Both the position numbers and the translations under genes were made by a program. From NCBI GenBank assembly GCA_017395545.1, contig JAFPUF010000041.1:1-45916 (forward strand): DNA of 45,916 nucleotides, written 5' to 3'. A model generated the notes under the pieces. It ran no database searches, was not told the origin of the DNA, and saw only the letters and a list, made by a program, of their open reading frames with translations. Positions 9,087-17,784 of this stretch are shown here, piece after piece; the first letter of the stretch is position 1; each line of letters starts with the position of its first letter. This stretch comes from Treponema sp. GTDB taxonomy: Bacteria; Spirochaetota; Spirochaetia; Treponematales; Treponemataceae.

Positions 9087-9095
9087 GAGAGAACA

Positions 9096-11030
9096 ATGGC
9101 GAAATATTTTGGAACTGAAAATGGTTCCGTTGAGCAGGGCGCAAAAGTCGTTATTTTAGGTTTTTTAATCTGCCTTCTTTTTGTCGTTTATGCTTTAAAA
9201 CTTTTTTCTCTTCAGGTTATTGAGGGTGCCCAGTACAGAAAACAGGCTCAGACAATTTCAAGTCAGGTACGTACTATCGATGCACAGCGCGGAGAAATTT
9301 TCGACAGAAATGCTGCCATGCCGATGGTCATTAATACTGATTCTTTCGCCGTTGACCTGATTCCTGCAGAAATACCTCAGGGACACTATGATTCTGTTGT
9401 TTCGCGGATTGCTTCATACCTTGGAATTTCTAAAAATGAAATCGACAAAAAAATTGTTAAAAAAGATAAAAACGGAAAAATTACATCGGATTTGCGCCGT
9501 TCATATACAGCCGTTGAAATTCGCTCGAATGTTCCTTTTTCGGTGATTTCAAATATTGCGGAGAATGTCACTGATTTGCCCGGGGTTTCCTGGAGAAACA
9601 AACCGATCCGAAACTATGTTGAGACTGGTTCTATTGCGCATGTCGTCGGGTATGTAGGCGACATTACGAATGAAGAAGTAAAAGTTATGTACAATATCAC
9701 GGGGGAAAACGGCCGGAAGGTCTACACTAATAAATCCCTGGTAGGAAAAACAGGCATTGAAAAGCAGTATGATTTGAAATTACAGGGAGTTCAGGGGCGC
9801 GAGAGCCGTACAATTGATGCCCGAGGTCGTATTCTTTCGGATGAGCCGATTATCGAGCCTCCTCAGATGGGTAAAAATCTGGTACTCACGATTGATATGC
9901 GTATTCAGGAGCTTGTAGAAAAAGCACTTGGTGAGCGGGTCGGAGCTGCCGTAGTTCTGCGTCCGAGTGACGGCGAGGTACTTGCGATGGTTTCATACCC
10001 GTTTTATGACCAGAATATTTTTAATGATGATAATTATTCTGCTCATTACAATAAACTTGCCGAAGATAAAAACCGTCCTCTTTTGAACCGGGTTGTTAAT
10101 GCTGCTTATCCTCCAGCATCTACTTTTAAAATTATAATGTCGACAGCCATGCTTTCAGAAAAAGCTTTTTCTTCTGCAAAAGACATTGAATGTACGGGCC
10201 GGGTTGATTACGGTAACCGCATTTTCCACTGCCATCAGAAATGGGGACACGGCTATCTTAACATGCGGGAAGCTCTGGCCCAGTCATGTGACGTTTATTA
10301 CTGGATTGTCGGTCGTGACTATCTTGGCGTTGATAAAATCTCTTCATACGCAAAGGAATTCGGTTTTGGAGAGAGCCTTGATATTGATTTGCCTGCCCAG
10401 CAGACCGGATTCGTTCCTACAGCCCCATGGAAAGAAAGAAAATTCCATCAGAAATGGCTTGGCGGAGACACGATGAATATGTCAATCGGCCAGGGATATA
10501 CACTTGTAACTCCTATGCATATTGCGAATATGGTCGCAATGGTTGCGAACGGAGGAAAAATTTATCGTCCGCATCTTTTAAAAGAAGTAAGGGATCCTGC
10601 TACAAATGAAGTAATCGAAGAAATTAAGCCTCAGGTTCTTCATGAATCGAATATTGACAGTTCAATATGGCGGGAAGTTCAGAATGCCATGAGATATACA
10701 ATCACAGACGGAACCCCGGCATTTCCTCTTAACAATAAGGTCGTTCAGATTGCCGGAAAAACCGGTACTGCAGAGGTCGGCTCTCTTGATCACTGGCATT
10801 CATGGATGGCCTGCTATGCCCCTTTTAATGCTCCAGTAGAAGAGCAGGTTGTCGTAGTTGTTCTGGTTGAGGCTGTAAACGAATGGGAATGGTGGGCACC
10901 TTATGCAACGAATATAATTTTTCAGGGAATTTTTGCTAACCAGAATTATGAGGAAGCGGTTGAGGCTTTGCCGGCTACTGTAAAAAGCGTAATTAAAGAC
11001 AAAAAACGTGCAAGAGGCAGGGCGGAATAG
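9096..11030 (+). CDS. mrdA: Penicillin-binding protein 2 (elongation transpeptidase)
   Basis: The protein has 644 residues. It has an N-terminal membrane anchor (about 20-43), a PBP dimer/pedestal domain (AQRGEIFDRN... onwards) and a C-terminal transpeptidase domain. Catalytic motifs are S342-TFK in YPPASTFK, SCD as the SxN-equivalent motif in AQSCDVYYW, and KTGTAE near residue 560. It is the class B PBP that cross-links new peptidoglycan with RodA during cell elongation. AGGAGA precedes the ATG. rodA starts 2 nt after its stop, the standard pairing of these two partners. The length is normal for PBP2. Confidence 0.96.
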   Translation: MAKYFGTENGSVEQGAKVVILGFLICLLFVVYALKLFSLQVIEGAQYRKQAQTISSQVRTIDAQRGEIFDRNAAMPMVINTDSFAVDLIPAEIPQGHYDSVVSRIASYLGISKNEIDKKIVKKDKNGKITSDLRRSYTAVEIRSNVPFSVISNIAENVTDLPGVSWRNKPIRNYVETGSIAHVVGYVGDITNEEVKVMYNITGENGRKVYTNKSLVGKTGIEKQYDLKLQGVQGRESRTIDARGRILSDEPIIEPPQMGKNLVLTIDMRIQELVEKALGERVGAAVVLRPSDGEVLAMVSYPFYDQNIFNDDNYSAHYNKLAEDKNRPLLNRVVNAAYPPASTFKIIMSTAMLSEKAFSSAKDIECTGRVDYGNRIFHCHQKWGHGYLNMREALAQSCDVYYWIVGRDYLGVDKISSYAKEFGFGESLDIDLPAQQTGFVPTAPWKERKFHQKWLGGDTMNMSIGQGYTLVTPMHIANMVAMVANGGKIYRPHLLKEVRDPATNEVIEEIKPQVLHESNIDSSIWREVQNAMRYTITDGTPAFPLNNKVVQIAGKTGTAEVGSLDHWHSWMACYAPFNAPVEEQVVVVVLVEAVNEWEWWAPYATNIIFQGIFANQNYEEAVEALPATVKSVIKDKKRARGRAE

Positions 11031-11032
11031 TT

Positions 11033-12346
11033 ATGAAATTTAAATATCTTCAGTTTTTTGATTTTATTCTCTTTTTTTGTGTTGTAGCCCTTGTAACATT
11101 CGGTGTACTTTTTATTTATTCTTCGGGCATCAACTCAGAAGGAATGAATGTCTCGAATGAATACATAAAACAGATTATCTGGGGCGGAACAGGACTTCTT
11201 TTTATGCTGGCGATTTCCCTTCTGGATTACAGAAAAATTGCACGGTATGCACCCGGTTTCTTTGCCGGAGCATGCGCAGTTCTTCTTTTTACGAAATTTT
11301 TTGGCCGTTATGTAAATGGTGCGCGAAGCTGGCTCGGATTCGGCCCGTTTGGTATTCAGCCGTCAGAATTCTGCAAGATTGTTTTTATTATTTTCCTTGC
11401 CTGGTATCTCGACAGAACTAAAAAATCTCAGAAGCAGCTGAAACGGTTCGTCATGTCGCTTGGAATTATGGCGATTCCGATGGGTCTGATTCTTGCTCAG
11501 CCGGATCTTGGAACAGCCCTTGTATATTTCCCGATTTTTCTTTTTATGGCATTTATTGCCGGTGTTCCCGTAAGATACATTCTTTTTGTTTTCCTTGGCG
11601 GAATGTTTACAATTGTTTTTACAGTCCTGCCTCTCTGGGAATCAAAAATTGCGCAGGGTTCGTTTATTTTTGTCCGGGTTTTGACTAATAATACTCTTCG
11701 TCTGATTTTGATTTTTGCGACAGGTTCGGCCGGTATTCTTGGTGTCTTAGGTATGTTTTTCTACCGGCACAATAAATATTTTTACTGGATTACTTATTTT
11801 TCTGCTATTCTCTGCGGTTCATTGATTCTCTCTTATTTTGCTGGAAAAGTACTCAAAGATTATCAGGTAATGCGCCTGATAGTTTTTATTGATCCTTATG
11901 CAGATCCAAGAAGGGCCGGATGGAACATCATTCAGTCTAAAACGGCGATTGGTTCCGGAAACCTTCTGGGACGCGGATTTTTGCAGGGAACCCAGAGCCA
12001 TTACCGGTTCCTTCCGGAGCAGAGTACGGACTTTATTTTCAGTATTCTTTCTGAAGAACTTGGGTTTGTCGGCTGCATGACGGTTTTCGCACTTTATTTT
12101 TTAATATTTGTACGTACTATTTTTATCATAAAAAATGCTTCAAATACGTTCGGTATGCTGATAGCAACAGGTATTCTTGGAATGTTCGTATTCCATTTTA
12201 TGATAAATGTCGGAATGGTTATGGGTATTATGCCGATTACCGGAATCCCGCTGCTGTTTTTGAGTTACGGCGGCTCATCGTTGTGGACCGCAATGATGTG
12301 TATGGGCCTCCTGATGAGCGTCGGTTCAAGAAAATTCGGCTTTTAA
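11033..12346 (+). CDS. rodA: Rod shape-determining protein RodA (SEDS glycosyltransferase)
   Basis: The protein has 437 residues and many membrane helices, and polymerises lipid II into glycan strands. SEDS motifs: GARSWLGFGPFGIQPSEFCKI, AQPDLGTAL, RAGWNIIQSKTAIGSG, GRGFLQGTQSHYRFLPE, STDFIFSILSEELG and, near the end, MPITGIPLLFLSYGGSS. The catalytic Asp of the family corresponds to that in QPDLGTAL. It is longer than the about 370 residues of E. coli RodA; the extra sequence lies in the middle (about 195-270) and adds helices. It is the last gene of the mre operon; a weak terminator hairpin follows. Confidence 0.95.
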   Translation: MKFKYLQFFDFILFFCVVALVTFGVLFIYSSGINSEGMNVSNEYIKQIIWGGTGLLFMLAISLLDYRKIARYAPGFFAGACAVLLFTKFFGRYVNGARSWLGFGPFGIQPSEFCKIVFIIFLAWYLDRTKKSQKQLKRFVMSLGIMAIPMGLILAQPDLGTALVYFPIFLFMAFIAGVPVRYILFVFLGGMFTIVFTVLPLWESKIAQGSFIFVRVLTNNTLRLILIFATGSAGILGVLGMFFYRHNKYFYWITYFSAILCGSLILSYFAGKVLKDYQVMRLIVFIDPYADPRRAGWNIIQSKTAIGSGNLLGRGFLQGTQSHYRFLPEQSTDFIFSILSEELGFVGCMTVFALYFLIFVRTIFIIKNASNTFGMLIATGILGMFVFHFMINVGMVMGIMPITGIPLLFLSYGGSSLWTAMMCMGLLMSVGSRKFGF

Positions 12347-12360
12347 GTATAACTCATTGT

Positions 12361-12399
12361 AACTGAAATTCTTTTGGAATTGTTTCGGCTTCAGTTTTT
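12361..12399 (+). terminator. Possible terminator after rodA
   Basis: AACTGAA (12361-12367) can pair with TTCAGTT (12390-12396), followed by a short T-run. An inner AATTC/GAATT pairing adds to it. The 3' arm overlaps the stop codon of the convergent exonuclease gene. The long loop makes it only moderately convincing. Confidence 0.4.
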
Positions 12400-13140
12400 A
12401 CCGAATGACAGCTTGATTTCTTCAAGAAGTTCTCTTTTAAAATCAAACCACGAAGGAACCGTGATTTTTTTGAGCGGGCGGGGCGGTTTTGTATTGTCGG
12501 ATTTCCCGGCTTCTTTTCGCTCAAGGTAATTTGAATAGAGTTTTTTGATTTTCTGTTTTCTTAGAAGTTTGCTTGAAAATGGCGTGTAAGGCGTGAGAAT
12601 TTCCCTGAGAGGCTTTTTCTGTTCGTTAAAAAGATGCTCCGTAACTTTCATCGTGAAGAAAGCGTCCGCCCGGCTGTCGTGGAATTCCATTCCCTCTGTA
12701 GAAATTCCGAACTTTTCGACAAAAGCCCCAAGACCGCCCTTAAAATCGTAAATTTTTTCAAGAATGGTGTGAATGTCGTGGCAGTTGAAATCAATCAAGT
12801 CCAAATCGTAGCGCATGCATTCCGTGGAGATGGTAGCGACATCGTTCTGACAGCCGAATCCGAGCACGATACGGTTGCCTGTTTCCAGAAGAGCCTTGAT
12901 TTTGTTGTAGTGCTCCGGGAATTTAGGATTATTGATGTAATCTTCCCGGGAATAGGCGAGCTTACATTTTGAGTCTTTTTTGAACAAATACCAGTCGAAA
13001 GGGGCAGCGGGATTCATCAATAAGTCGTCGGTCTCAATAACAGAAAAATTCTCGTCGCAAAGGACATATCCAAAAGAACAGATTTTACCGATTCCGTCAA
13101 AACAGTTAGCACATTCAATGTCAAAAAATAAGTAAGTCAT
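12391..13140 (-). CDS. DEDDh 3'-5' exonuclease (DnaQ-like)
   Basis: The protein has 249 residues. It carries the RNase H-fold exonuclease motifs: ExoI FFDIECAN (Asp7, Glu9), an ExoII-type region GFGCQNDVATI near residue 100, and ExoIII HDSRADAF near 180 with the His of the DEDDh class. Such enzymes remove 3' nucleotides from DNA or RNA; which substrate is not clear. The C-terminus is a basic helical tail with a KLLRKQKIKKL stretch and a proline-lysine linker (KPPRPLKK), which could bind nucleic acid. It is divergent from the NYN-domain gene across 86 bp, and the two may act in the same RNA or DNA process. It is not a fused polymerase III epsilon subunit. Confidence 0.82.
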   Translation of the reverse strand: MTYLFFDIECANCFDGIGKICSFGYVLCDENFSVIETDDLLMNPAAPFDWYLFKKDSKCKLAYSREDYINNPKFPEHYNKIKALLETGNRIVLGFGCQNDVATISTECMRYDLDLIDFNCHDIHTILEKIYDFKGGLGAFVEKFGISTEGMEFHDSRADAFFTMKVTEHLFNEQKKPLREILTPYTPFSSKLLRKQKIKKLYSNYLERKEAGKSDNTKPPRPLKKITVPSWFDFKRELLEEIKLSFGKN

Positions 13141-13147
13141 AGGAAGA

Positions 13148-13181
13148 ATTATAGCATTTTTCGAGGAATTTTTGCTATAAT
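13148..13181. promoter_or_regulatory. Mirrored divergent extended -10 promoters
   Basis: TGCTATAAT on the plus strand (13173-13181) and the same nine bases on the minus strand (13156-13148) face away from each other, separated by 16 bp. Each is an extended -10 (TGC-TATAAT). The leftward one ends 8 nt before the exonuclease ATG; the rightward one predicts a start near 13188 for the NYN gene. Confidence 0.6.
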
Positions 13182-13188
13182 ATTTAAA

Positions 13189-13221
13189 CTCTGTGCCCTC
13201 TGTGGACTCAGTGAGGAATTT
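13189..13221 (+). repeat. CTCTGTG-type intergenic repeat, plus orientation
   Basis: The segment from CTCTGTGCCCTCTGTGG to GTGAGGAATTT matches the reverse complement of 42491-42522 at about 25 of 33 positions, including an 11-nt perfect end (GTGAGGAATTT). It forms most of the predicted 5' UTR of the NYN gene and its GTGAGG serves as that gene's Shine-Dalgarno sequence. Confidence 0.6.
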
Positions 13222-13226
13222 AATTT

Positions 13227-14060
13227 ATGGATGAGATTGAACAGAAAAATATCGGTGTCCTTATCGATGCCGACAACACTCCGTGCAAGAAACTCCGTGC
13301 GATTTTGCAGGAGATTGCGGTTCACGGTCATATAATCACAAAACGGGCTTACGGAGACTTTTCGCTTCCGACCCTTAAAAACTGGAAAAACGAGCTTAAC
13401 GACAACGCCATTATCCCGGTTCAGCAGTTCGCTTACACTCAGGGCAAGAATTCCAGCGACAGTGCGATGATTATCGATGCGATGGACTTGCTTTACACCG
13501 ACAAATACGATGCGATTGCCCTCGTTACCAGCGACTCGGACTTCACGAAACTTGCAACCAGACTGCGTGAGAGCCAGATTTTTGTTTTCGGAGTAGGGCA
13601 GAAAAAAACGCCTCAGTCATTCATCAGCGCATGTGACGACTTCATTTACATTGAGAACCTTGTCGCTGAAGAAGAAGAGTCAAATCCTGAGGAAGATGCC
13701 GCATTCGCTGAGCAGAAACGAAAGAGCCACAAGGCCGCCGACAAGCCTAAGAAGAGTTTTTTGGGTATTTTGCGTAAGAATGCCAACGGTGAAGTTGCCA
13801 TGAGCGACAGGCAGTTTCGTAAGATTTTCAAACTTTTGAATACAGCCTACGACAAATACGCCGACGAGACTGGCTGGGCAGATGTAAGCGCCGCAGGTTC
13901 GTTCTTTAAGCGGCAGGATCCAGGCTTCGACACTGTTGATTACGGATTCCGAAAGCTCACCGACTTAATAGAATACTTTGACGACGACTTTGAGATGAAA
14001 AAAGAATCTGGTTCGAGTCGCCGCCATGTCACTTTTTATTACCGCCCGCAGGAAAAATAG
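13227..14060 (+). CDS. NYN-domain putative nuclease with C-terminal OST-HTH/LOTUS domain
   Basis: The protein has 277 residues. Residues 5-140 are a NYN (LabA/DUF88, PIN-like) domain: IGVLIDADNTP with metal-binding Asp residues, SSDSAMIIDAMDLLY, and VTSDSDFTKLATRL. This fold is found in RNases. A charged linker follows, then an OST-HTH (LOTUS-like) winged helix at about 190-275 (FRKIFKLLNTAYDKYAD, GWADVSAAGSFF, DYGFRKLTDLIEYF, VTFYYRP), a domain thought to bind RNA. The likely role is RNA turnover or RNA-based regulation; the substrate is unknown. The ATG has GTGAGG at 13211-13216. It diverges from the DEDDh exonuclease gene. Confidence 0.85.
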   Translation: MDEIEQKNIGVLIDADNTPCKKLRAILQEIAVHGHIITKRAYGDFSLPTLKNWKNELNDNAIIPVQQFAYTQGKNSSDSAMIIDAMDLLYTDKYDAIALVTSDSDFTKLATRLRESQIFVFGVGQKKTPQSFISACDDFIYIENLVAEEEESNPEEDAAFAEQKRKSHKAADKPKKSFLGILRKNANGEVAMSDRQFRKIFKLLNTAYDKYADETGWADVSAAGSFFKRQDPGFDTVDYGFRKLTDLIEYFDDDFEMKKESGSSRRHVTFYYRPQEK

Positions 14061-14061
14061 A

Positions 14062-14089
14062 AGCTGGAGAACGATGCTGTTCTCCTGCT
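14062..14089. terminator. Bidirectional terminator between NYN gene and livF
   Basis: GGAGAAC (14066-14072) pairs with GTTCTCC (14079-14085), extended after a T-T mismatch by AGC/GCT. T-rich DNA follows on both strands (TTTATTTTTT rightward, CTATTTTTCC leftward), which suits two converging genes. Confidence 0.75.
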
Positions 14090-14093
14090 CACT

Positions 14094-14804
14094 TTATTTT
14101 TTCTTTCCGAGGTAGGCTTCACGCACGGTCGGGTTCTCAAGAAGCTCCTTTCCGCTTCCCTGCATTACAATCGAGCCGGTCTCAAGAACATAGGCGATAT
14201 CCGCAGTCTTGAGTGCCATGTTTGCGTTCTGCTCGACAAGAAGAATCGTGACACCTTTTTTGTTGATTTCACGGATAAGGTCAAAAATCAGCTGAACGAT
14301 GAGAGGTGCAAGTCCGAGAGAAGGTTCGTCAAGCATAAGAATTTTCGGTCGGCTCATAAGGGCACGGCCAATCGCCAGCATCTGCTGTTCACCGCCTGAG
14401 AGAGTACCCGCAAACTGCCAGTGTCGTTCTTTTAGGCGAGGAAACATCTCATAAACCCATTCGAGGTCTTTCTGGATTACTTCCTTGTCGTTTCGGAGAT
14501 AGGCTCCAATCATCAGATTTTCGAGAACAGTCAAATCTGAGAAAACATGACGGCCTTCCGGCGAGAGGGCGATTCCTTCCGCACAAATCTTGTTGATTGG
14601 ATTCCAGATAAGCTCCTTGTTGTCGAGGCGGATTGAGCCTGACTGTGGTTTTACGAGACCTGAGATTGAGCGGAGAAGGGTTGATTTTCCGGCACCGTTG
14701 GCACCAATCAGAGTGACGATTTTTCCGTCCGGAACCTCGATATTTATGTTGCGGAGGGCTTTGATTCCTCCGTAAGAAACATTCAAATCATTGATTCTAA
14801 GCAT
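14094..14804 (-). CDS. livF: Branched-chain amino acid ABC transporter ATPase LivF
   Basis: The protein has 236 residues, the normal LivF size. It shows Walker A GANGAGKST, the Q-loop region, signature LSGGEQQML, Walker B ILMLDEPSLGL and the H-loop-region ILLVEQNA typical of LivF, where Gln replaces the switch His. The start is placed at 14804 (MLRINDLNVSYGG): an upstream in-frame extension would run into livG, and GTGAGG lies 7 nt ahead. It is the last gene of livHMGF; the livG stop is 1 nt upstream, so translation is probably coupled. It powers uptake of leucine, isoleucine, valine or related amino acids. Confidence 0.95.
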   Translation of the reverse strand: MLRINDLNVSYGGIKALRNINIEVPDGKIVTLIGANGAGKSTLLRSISGLVKPQSGSIRLDNKELIWNPINKICAEGIALSPEGRHVFSDLTVLENLMIGAYLRNDKEVIQKDLEWVYEMFPRLKERHWQFAGTLSGGEQQMLAIGRALMSRPKILMLDEPSLGLAPLIVQLIFDLIREINKKGVTILLVEQNANMALKTADIAYVLETGSIVMQGSGKELLENPTVREAYLGKKK

Positions 14805-14805
14805 A

Positions 14806-15645
14806 CTAGTCCTCACTTTCTCCAAGATAAGCCGAAATGACTTTTGGATTGTTCTGAATCTCTTCCGGAGTTCCGTTTGCAATCAAGGATCCGAAGTTAA
14901 GCACATAAATCCGGTCAGAAATATCCATTACTAAATCCATGTGATGCTCAATCATCAATACCGTAAGATGGAATTCATCACGGATTCTTCGGATAAAGTC
15001 AGTAAGCTCGGCTGTTTCCTGCGGGTTCATGCCTGCGGCCGGCTCATCAAGCAAAAGGAAGGTTGGATTTGTGGCAAGAGCACGCGCAATTTCAAGCCGT
15101 CTCTGAAGTCCATAAGGAAGGCTCGTACAAAGCTCGTCACGAACTTCGTAGAGACCGAGGATTTTCAGAAGCTCGGCTGTTTCCTCTCGCTGTTTTTTTT
15201 CTTCTTTTCGGTTGAGACGGAAAGTAGCCGTAATGATGTTGCTCGTTCGCCTGAGGTGCTTCGCAATAAGAACATTGGTGAAGACGGTCTGACTTTTCCA
15301 CAAGCGGATGTTCTGGAAAGTTCGAGCGATACCAAGCTTTGTGATTACATCCGGGGTAGGTTCAAGATGTTTCGTGAAGTCGCCTCGGTTTGAGCCTGCG
15401 TAGAGTTTTTTCATTTTTCCCCGTGGAAAATTTTCTACAATCTGGTTTCCGTTAAAATAGACCGCACCATTCGTAGGAGCGTAGACACCTGTGATGACAT
15501 TGAAAGCAGTCGTTTTTCCGGCACCGTTCGGACCAATCAGAGAGACGATTTCGCCGTTGTTGACTTCAAGGGAAAGATTGTTCACAGCCACGACGCCACC
15601 GAACTGCATCGTGATATTTTTCATTTCAAGTACATGTTCTTCCAT
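14806..15645 (-). CDS. livG: Branched-chain amino acid ABC transporter ATPase LivG
   Basis: The protein has 279 residues. It shows Walker A GPNGAGKTT, LivG-specific IARTFQNIRLW, signature-region LPYGLQRRLEIARAL, Walker B LLLDEPAAGMN and the switch histidine in VLMIEHHMD. LivG pairs with LivF as the nucleotide-binding heterodimer. The insertion around the KKLYAGSNRGDF and KHLRRTSNIITATF segments is usual for LivG proteins. It abuts livM directly and livF follows after 1 nt. Confidence 0.95.
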   Translation of the reverse strand: MEEHVLEMKNITMQFGGVVAVNNLSLEVNNGEIVSLIGPNGAGKTTAFNVITGVYAPTNGAVYFNGNQIVENFPRGKMKKLYAGSNRGDFTKHLEPTPDVITKLGIARTFQNIRLWKSQTVFTNVLIAKHLRRTSNIITATFRLNRKEEKKQREETAELLKILGLYEVRDELCTSLPYGLQRRLEIARALATNPTFLLLDEPAAGMNPQETAELTDFIRRIRDEFHLTVLMIEHHMDLVMDISDRIYVLNFGSLIANGTPEEIQNNPKVISAYLGESED

Positions 15646-16755
15646 TTATTTTCCCTCCTTGAACTCAGGAGTTTTTCGGGCTTTTATTTTTTCTTTTATC
15701 GCCTTTAATCTTTTTATCATGCCGGCGACAGAGAATTCGTGCTCTCCCATGATTCCTTTCTGATAGAAAAGAACGATAAGCATGATGATTACTGAGAAAA
15801 CGACTTTTCGGAAGCCCGGTCGCAAAATCTGAATCGGAAGAACATTGAGGTTCGCATTGTCGAGGAAGCGGAGCCACCATTCAGAACATGCGATGAACAA
15901 GAACGAAGCGATACAACTTCCAGTAACGCTTCCGATACCGCCGATTACGACGATAAGAAGAATCTCGTAGGTCATTGCAGACTTGAACTGACTTGCCTGA
16001 ATCGTTGTCTGGAACATAGCCAGGAGTGCTCCCGAAATGCCAGCGAAGAAAGAGCTGATTGTAAATGAGAGCTGTTTGTGCTTTGCAAGGTTGATTCCCA
16101 TTGCCTCTGCCGCAACCTCGTCGTCACGGATAGCCTTGAAAGCCCGCCCGTAAGTCGAGTTAATCAAAAGAAGAATCAGTGCGATACAAATTCCGCTGAT
16201 CAAAAAATAAAACAGGGTAGAGCGGAAAACCGGATATTTTCGGAGCAAGTTAGAGCCGTTCGTAATTACACCAAGTTTGTCCCACTGGAAAAGTGCCCGG
16301 ATAATCTCGGCAAAACCCAGCGTCGCAATCGCAAGGTAGTCAGACTTCAAGTGAAGGACAGGAAGACCAATCAGATATGCGAAGAATGCCGCCACGAGAC
16401 CTGCAAGAATCAATGCGACGAAAACCGGAATCGTGAAATGAATCGCTCCACCGTCGAAATACTGATAGACCTGAGGTCTTGCTGAAAGAGGAATCGTGAA
16501 GATTGCGTAAGTGTATGCGCCCAAAAGCATGAATCCTGCCTGACCAAGACTGAAAAGGCCTGTGAAGCCGTTCAGAAGGTTCATTGAGACTGCAACGAGG
16601 GCATAAATCGCACCTTTTTTGAGGACAGTGAAGAGAATGTGAGTCGGAGGAACTACAGCCTCAAGAATCGCTATAGCAACGAAAAGGGCTGCAAGAAAGG
16701 CCCATGCTGTAAGCTGATATTTTTTGTTCTTTATGAAAGTAAGTTTGTTATTCAT
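15646..16755 (-). CDS. livM: Branched-chain amino acid ABC transporter permease LivM
   Basis: The protein has 369 residues from the ATG at 16755 (MNNKLTFIKN), which is preceded by GGAGGG; a longer in-frame extension lacks a ribosome site and overlaps livH. About nine hydrophobic helices are present, with LivM/LivH family motifs GLFSLGQAGFMLLGAYTYA and RAIRDDEVAAEAMGIN (the coupling loop to the ATPases), then ISGALLAMFQTT and IGGIGSVTGSCIASF. It forms the transmembrane channel together with LivH. The C-terminus is a basic cytoplasmic tail (IKRLKAIKEKIKARK). Confidence 0.94.
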   Translation of the reverse strand: MNNKLTFIKNKKYQLTAWAFLAALFVAIAILEAVVPPTHILFTVLKKGAIYALVAVSMNLLNGFTGLFSLGQAGFMLLGAYTYAIFTIPLSARPQVYQYFDGGAIHFTIPVFVALILAGLVAAFFAYLIGLPVLHLKSDYLAIATLGFAEIIRALFQWDKLGVITNGSNLLRKYPVFRSTLFYFLISGICIALILLLINSTYGRAFKAIRDDEVAAEAMGINLAKHKQLSFTISSFFAGISGALLAMFQTTIQASQFKSAMTYEILLIVVIGGIGSVTGSCIASFLFIACSEWWLRFLDNANLNVLPIQILRPGFRKVVFSVIIMLIVLFYQKGIMGEHEFSVAGMIKRLKAIKEKIKARKTPEFKEGK

Positions 16756-16768
16756 TTCAGCCCTCCGA

Positions 16769-17653
16769 TTAAACCTTGTCCGTGACTTTTTCGCCGAAGA
16801 GACCGGTCGGCATGAACATAAGGACAGCAATCAAAAGAACGAAGGTGAAAGCGTCACTGAAAGTTGTGAGTCCAACGCCCTTGATGATGTTCTCGCAGAT
16901 TCCGATTAAGAATGCGCCGATAACAGCCCCCGGAATTGAACCGATGCCACCGAAAACCGCCGCAACGAAAGCCTTTAAGCCCGGCATACCGCCGACTGTC
17001 GGTGTAACGCCCGGGTAGTTCGAGAAGAAAAGGATAGAACCGACCGCCGCAAGGAAGGAACCGATGATGAAGGTCGTACTGATTACCGAGTCGATTTTGA
17101 TACCCATGAGCTGAGCAGTCTCGAAATCCTTTGAAACAGCCCTCATTGCCATACCGATTTTAGTGTGCTTGATAAGGTAAACAAGTCCTGCGACAAGAAT
17201 TATAGTGAGGAATGGAGTGATGACAGTGACCCGCTTTGTGACGGCACCCATAATAGTGATTGAGTCGCTGATCCAGGGAATAGTCGGGTACTTTTTGAGA
17301 AGACCGCCAGTGAAGTAGAGGGCGATGTTCTGCAAAAGATAGCTCATTCCGATTGCACTAATCATAATTGACATTCGTGGGGCGGTGCGGAGAGGTTTGT
17401 AAGCCACACGCTCAACCGCAAATCCCAGAAGAACGGTGAGAATAATCGTGAGCGGAATCGAGACCCACAGCGGCATGAAAGTGTAGACCGAAATCATGAT
17501 GAGACCAGCCGCCATAAAAACATCGCCGTGCGCAAAGTTGATAAGACGCAGGATTCCGTAGACCATCGTATACCCGATTGCGATAAGAGCATACTGACCG
17601 CCAGTAGAAATTCCCGCAAGAATGTAAGGAAGGTTGTTTTGTAAAGCGTTCAT
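16769..17653 (-). CDS. livH: Branched-chain amino acid ABC transporter permease LivH
   Basis: The protein has 294 residues with about eight membrane helices. Family motifs are GYTMVYGILRLINFAHGDVFM near the N-terminus, MRAVSKDFETAQLMGI in the coupling loop, and the GGIGSIPGAVIGAF pattern. It is first in the livHMGF operon, with AGGAAAAAG before its ATG and a TATAAT box at 17691-17686. The cognate substrate-binding gene, normally adjacent, is absent here; a livK-like gene lies at 27517-28690. Confidence 0.95.
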   Translation of the reverse strand: MNALQNNLPYILAGISTGGQYALIAIGYTMVYGILRLINFAHGDVFMAAGLIMISVYTFMPLWVSIPLTIILTVLLGFAVERVAYKPLRTAPRMSIMISAIGMSYLLQNIALYFTGGLLKKYPTIPWISDSITIMGAVTKRVTVITPFLTIILVAGLVYLIKHTKIGMAMRAVSKDFETAQLMGIKIDSVISTTFIIGSFLAAVGSILFFSNYPGVTPTVGGMPGLKAFVAAVFGGIGSIPGAVIGAFLIGICENIIKGVGLTTFSDAFTFVLLIAVLMFMPTGLFGEKVTDKV

Positions 17654-17685
17654 TACTTTTTCCTGATAAGAAATTTTTCTTTGTT

Positions 17686-17691
17686 ATTATA
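17686..17691 (-). promoter_or_regulatory. -10 box of livHMGF
   Basis: A TATAAT on the minus strand predicts a start near 17679 and a leader of about 26 nt that contains the livH Shine-Dalgarno sequence. The -35 region at the proper distance is only T-rich. Confidence 0.5.
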
Positions 17692-17749
17692 TATAAAAAC
17701 AGGGATATGAAAAAGTAATTGAATGAGAAAAGCTTTAAAAAAATAAGAA

Positions 17750-17778
17750 TTGCATTATGTAAGAAAATAATTTATCAT
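17750..17778 (+). promoter_or_regulatory. Promoter of the first alpha-2-macroglobulin gene, leaderless layout
   Basis: TTGCAT (17750-17755) and TATCAT (17773-17778) are 17 bp apart. The ATG at 17785 lies exactly where transcription should start, and there is no Shine-Dalgarno sequence before it. Confidence 0.55.
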
Positions 17779-17784
17779 TTTTTC

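Noticed and set aside
12634..12972. 112-codon plus-strand frame
   Set aside because: It is antisense to the DEDDh exonuclease with no start signals.
14941..15393. 150-codon plus-strand frame
   Set aside because: It is antisense to livG; the composition is that of a shadow frame and livG is clearly real.
16078..16485. 135-codon plus-strand frame
   Set aside because: It is antisense to livM, which has all family motifs.
17719..17784. In-frame TTG start for the first macroglobulin
   Set aside because: It would put a basic 22-residue extension ahead of a normal lipoprotein signal and lies upstream of the predicted transcription start.
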